A DNA stretch of 7,848 bases from an uncultured Litorilinea sp. (GTDB lineage: Bacteria > Chloroflexota > Anaerolineae > Caldilineales > Caldilineaceae): assembly GCA_946885925.1 (NCBI GenBank), contig CAMPHP010000115.1, positions 1-7,848 of the forward strand, given 5' to 3'. The stretch's first letter is position 1, and each line of letters opens with the position of its first letter. Both the position numbers and the translations under genes were made by a program. Positions 5,565 through 7,848 of the stretch are shown in pieces. The notes beneath the pieces are model-generated. The model saw only the letters and a list, made by a program, of their open reading frames with translations. It was not told where the DNA came from and did not search any database.

Positions 5565-5786
5565 GCGTGTCAGGGTAATGCGCCATTCGGGAGAGCCGGT
5601 CTCTTCGATGGTGGCGGCATAGCCCAGGCGTACTGCCTGGGTGGGAATGGTTTCTAGGGCAGGAGCATGATCTGTAATGACCTCTAGCCCTTGGTCATTG
5701 GGGCCTAGCTTTTTAAGGGCTTGGACGGTCTTCATCATTGGGTAGGGGCAGATCTCACCGCGTACATCTAGTTGTTTAAGTGACAT
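5556..5786 (-). CDS. tusA: TusA-family sulfur carrier protein
   Basis: A 76-residue TusA/SirA-like protein that carries sulfur as a cysteine persulfide and passes it between sulfurtransferases in the cytoplasm. The family signature CPxP is present as CPYP with Cys13 the acceptor, in LDVRGEICPYP near the N-terminus. It is the only cysteine in the protein. The start is ATG 5784-5786 because AAGGAG (5793-5798) lies 6 bases ahead; an upstream in-frame ATG at 5807 would overlap this SD and add seven residues (MIQKEKP) outside the family alignment. The gene sits between the YeeE transporter gene (98 bases upstream) and the lipoprotein rhodanese gene (98 bases downstream), matching the known pairing of YeeE with a TusA-like partner (YeeD/TsuB). 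It is more likely a partner in thiosulfate use than the tRNA thiolation TusA, though that cannot be excluded. Confidence 0.92.
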   Translation of the reverse strand: MSLKQLDVRGEICPYPMMKTVQALKKLGPNDQGLEVITDHAPALETIPTQAVRLGYAATIEETGSPEWRITLTRNK

Positions 5787-5800
5787 AGGTTTCTCCTTTT

Positions 5801-5844
5801 GTATCAACTTGTATTTGTGTCAACTTGTATCAGCCAACTGGTAT
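5801..5844 (-). repeat. Imperfect 16-bp tandem repeats upstream of the tusA SD
   Basis: On the + strand 5801-5816 and 5817-5832 match at 13 of 16 positions around the core CAACTTGTAT (5805-5814, 5821-5830). A third core, CAACTGGTAT (5835-5844), follows at a 14-base step. On the - strand the core is ATACAAGTTG. The block begins 2 bases beyond the tusA SD. Confidence 0.7.
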
Positions 5845-5884
5845 AAACCAACACAGCCTGTTCGACATAGTCATTCGATATAAT

Positions 5885-7138
5885 CTATTCTATGCGCTGG
5901 ATAATCTGCGTGCCCACCCATGCGCCGATAGCAAGGAAGAGAGCAAAGAACCAGCCATTGGCTGCCAACGAGGGAATGGCCGAGAAGAACGCACCGATGG
6001 TGCAGCCCATTGCCAATCCTGCGCCATAGCCCATGACGACACCACCACCGGCTGCTTGGGCATAGCGAATCTTTTGGCGGGGGAAGCGAATCTTGAACTC
6101 ACCAGCAAAAAGTGCGGCGATAAATGAGCCAAAGACCATGCCCCATACCAAGAAGAGCATGTGGTGAAGAATTCCCGATTCTGCAACTTCTAGCGCACAG
6201 CCAGGGAGACTGGCGGCACCTTGCAACTCGCCAGGACCAACACCGAGCACGTTGGTGAAGCCAATGACCCAGCGCGAAACTTCGCCGGTGAACCCCCAGG
6301 GGTGAGAGTTGAGGAACATGAGCACGTTTAGAAAGCCGAGTGCCGCGCCACCAATGGTGATCGGCCAGCCGTGGACAAAAAAGCGGCGCAGGCTGTCCTG
6401 CAATTTGGCACCAAAGCTCTCCTCATCGCTGCTGTTGAATGGCATTTCGGGCATGGTCAGCCCGCCGCGGCTTTCCCACCATAACACCAGGAGATAGACC
6501 GCCAGCAAACCAAGCAGGGTCACGGCAATTGCGCCCGCATGGCCCAAGTAAGTTGGGAGCCAAATACGGGGTCCATCCGCGATGGAGAAGCCCCACCACC
6601 AATTCCAGGTGTAAGCAGCAGCAGCCAAGCCAACCATCAAGCCTGCAAAGCTGACCCACGATGCGATATAGCCTTCGCCCATGCGATAGATGCTGCCGGA
6701 GACGCAGCCTCCTGCTACAACCATGCCAGTGCCAAAGAGAAGGCCACCGACGACCAAATGCCAGCCAATCGGCAAGACATTGGCGCTGGGGGGAAGAATT
6801 CCCAGCGCAGGATTCGGAACTTGGCGAGCCATGAGCACAGCAAAGCCAAGTGTTGCAACCGCCAATCCAACGAGCACGCCGCGCATAGAACGTCCATGAC
6901 GGAGCAGGAAAATATCACGGAAAGCACTGGCAAAGCAGAAGCGGCTGCGCTGGAGCACAAAGCCGAAGGCGAGGCCAAAGCTCCAAAAGACCGCCATTTC
7001 CGTATTAATGGCGGCAGCCAGCAATACGATTATGGTGGCAATGAGTAAGGTTAAAATGCCAAAGCGGATGTTGGGTGCCAGCGCGAAGATCCCGGATGAG
7101 AGGGCAGGGCGGGCAGTTGGTGTTACATTGCTACTCAA
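5885..7138 (-). CDS. yeeE: YeeE/YedE family thiosulfate transporter (TsuA-like)
   Basis: Integral membrane protein of 417 residues with about ten hydrophobic segments, expected to import thiosulfate or a related sulfur anion. In the TsuA family thiosulfate is passed along conserved cysteines. Candidates here are Cys145 in VAGGCVSGSIYRMGEG, Cys314 in SLPGCALEV and Cys379 in AMGCTIGAFFSAIP; Cys68 in RSRFCFASAFRDIF is a further family-typical cysteine. The two halves (about 48-215 and 258-410) look like an inverted or duplicated arrangement, joined by a polar stretch at 222-255 with SSDEE. The start is TTG at 7136-7138: AAGGAG (7147-7152) lies 8 bases ahead and the next in-frame Met is residue 48. 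The gene is 86 bases after the truncated rhodanese and 98 before tusA, all on one strand with no terminator seen between them. The family is secure; thiosulfate as cargo is by homology. Confidence 0.93.
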   Translation of the reverse strand: MSSNVTPTARPALSSGIFALAPNIRFGILTLLIATIIVLLAAAINTEMAVFWSFGLAFGFVLQRSRFCFASAFRDIFLLRHGRSMRGVLVGLAVATLGFAVLMARQVPNPALGILPPSANVLPIGWHLVVGGLLFGTGMVVAGGCVSGSIYRMGEGYIASWVSFAGLMVGLAAAAYTWNWWWGFSIADGPRIWLPTYLGHAGAIAVTLLGLLAVYLLVLWWESRGGLTMPEMPFNSSDEESFGAKLQDSLRRFFVHGWPITIGGAALGFLNVLMFLNSHPWGFTGEVSRWVIGFTNVLGVGPGELQGAASLPGCALEVAESGILHHMLFLVWGMVFGSFIAALFAGEFKIRFPRQKIRYAQAAGGGVVMGYGAGLAMGCTIGAFFSAIPSLAANGWFFALFLAIGAWVGTQIIQRIE

Positions 7139-7152
7139 CGGCGGATCTCCTT
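7136..7152 (-). promoter_or_regulatory. SD plus TTG start of the yeeE-like gene
   Basis: On the - strand AAAGGAGAT precedes TTG by a normal distance (core AAGGAG 7147-7152, 8-base gap). The SD quality is what supports a TTG start, which may also lower expression relative to ATG. Confidence 0.75.
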
Positions 7153-7182
7153 TACATGAATATCACTTTGCATGAATACCAG
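7151..7182 (-). repeat. Imperfect 16-bp tandem repeat overlapping the yeeE-like SD
   Basis: On the + strand TTTACATGAATATCAC (7151-7166) and TTTGCATGAATACCAG (7167-7182) match at 13 of 16 positions. The first unit overlaps the SD by 2 bases. Its sequence is unrelated to the repeats in front of the other sulfur genes, but the 16-base period is the same. Confidence 0.65.
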
Positions 7183-7224
7183 AGAACGGACTCAGAGATG
7201 AGGAAGGCAAGACTATTACGTTAG

Positions 7225-7848
7225 TTACGGATGCATAACACCTAATACACGGGCCGACCATTCCAGCCAGGAGCCGTCATAGTTACGAACGCGCGGATAG
7301 CCTAGATGGCGCAGGAGTAGATGGGTATGGGCGGCGCGTGCACCAGAGCGGCAATAGGTGACGATTTCTTTATCGGGCGTAATGCCCAGCGCTGCTAATT
7401 CGGCTGTTAATTCGTCGGAAGAGCGCACTGTATCCCAACTGCCTACAGGCACACCATTCATCCAATCCCAAGCAATGGCGTTGGGCAGATGACCGGCGTC
7501 ATATTCATTCTTGCTGCGCGTGTCAACGAGAACTACATTGGGGTCGTCAAGATGCGATTGTATCCAGGAAAGTTCAGCAAGGTGAGACGATGTTGGGCGA
7601 GGTGTAAAGCGGGTGGGTGTAGGTGGCTGGATGGTTTGGCTGATGGGTCTTTGCTCTTCTTGCCAGCGATCCCAGCCGCCATTCAGCACAGCGGCATTTG
7701 TATGCCCATAGTAAGCCAAAGTCCATAGGACACGAGCTGCGGGCATTCCCCAGTTACTATCATAAATGACGACGGCCTTATCTTCGTCAATGCCCAACTC
7801 TCCCATGATGGCAGAAAAGGCTTCTGGGCCGATGAGCATGCCCTGGAC
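7225..7848 (-). CDS. Two-domain rhodanese sulfurtransferase, 5' end cut by the window
   Basis: C-terminal 207 residues of a rhodanese-family sulfurtransferase; the frame stays open to the window end (VQG before the first visible Met), so the start and most of the first half of the N-terminal domain are missing. The remaining N-terminal domain has VVIYDSNWG, with Asp in place of the catalytic Cys. After a proline-rich linker (QPPTPTRFTPRP) the C-terminal domain holds the catalytic Cys in CRSGAR, at visible residue 166. It is a paralogue of the lipoprotein rhodanese at 4522-5457: both share PDKEI-TYC and VRNYDGSW. Whether it also has a signal peptide cannot be seen, so its side of the membrane is open. 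It is the first visible gene of the - strand sulfur cluster, 86 bases before the transporter gene, with no terminator seen between them. Confidence 0.9.
   Translation of the reverse strand, partial: VQGMLIGPEAFSAIMGELGIDEDKAVVIYDSNWGMPAARVLWTLAYYGHTNAAVLNGGWDRWQEEQRPISQTIQPPTPTRFTPRPTSSHLAELSWIQSHLDDPNVVLVDTRSKNEYDAGHLPNAIAWDWMNGVPVGSWDTVRSSDELTAELAALGITPDKEIVTYCRSGARAAHTHLLLRHLGYPRVRNYDGSWLEWSARVLGVMHP

Noticed and set aside
5805..5807. Upstream ATG as the tusA start
   Set aside because: It would place the strong SD at 5793-5798 inside the coding region and add residues outside the family alignment; ATG 5784-5786 fits better.
6539..7048. 169-codon open frame on the + strand opposite the YeeE-like gene
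   Set aside because: It lies wholly inside a convincing membrane-protein gene, reads as low-complexity polar sequence with no family likeness and has no SD; it is a shadow frame.

Overview
The window is a piece of a bacterial chromosome with moderate G+C content, dense genes and no mobile element, RNA gene or CRISPR array that I can see. The gene mix (extra sulfurtransferases, a YeeE/YedE transporter, a DUF1206 membrane protein, a rhamnonate-dehydratase-like enolase-superfamily enzyme, and an exported lipoprotein rhodanese) would suit a Chloroflexota-type organism. That assignment is an impression from protein content, not a proof.

Left part (1-1896, + strand): the 3' part of a class I SAM-dependent methyltransferase whose beginning lies before the window, a 359-base gap with two hairpins, then a three-repeat DUF1206 membrane protein. 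The DUF1206 gene runs head-on into the next gene, with only 2 bases between the two stop codons and a 10-bp hairpin at the junction.

Middle part (1899-4155, - strand): a D-2-hydroxyacid dehydrogenase lies downstream of an enolase-superfamily sugar-acid dehydratase most like L-rhamnonate dehydratase. They probably serve one carbohydrate-acid pathway. The dehydratase gene has a strong Shine-Dalgarno (SD) sequence, a plausible promoter at 4384-4412 and a roughly 220-nt leader rich in inverted repeats. A 10-bp hairpin follows its stop codon.

Right part (4522-7848, - strand): a sulfur-trafficking cluster read right to left. It holds a two-domain rhodanese cut by the window end, a YeeE/YedE (TsuA-type) thiosulfate transporter with a TTG start, a TusA-family sulfur carrier, and a second two-domain rhodanese that carries a lipoprotein signal. 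A rho-independent-type terminator at 4421-4451 closes the cluster. The likely logic is handling of sulfane sulfur or thiosulfate outside the membrane by the lipoprotein, import by the YeeE protein, and relay inside by TusA and perhaps the other rhodanese.

The most unusual signal is non-coding. In four of the genes whose starts are visible, a short tandem direct repeat (period 16, 16, 16 and 18 bases) begins within 2 bases of the SD sequence or overlaps it. The repeats differ in sequence from gene to gene, so the position and period are shared rather than one motif.
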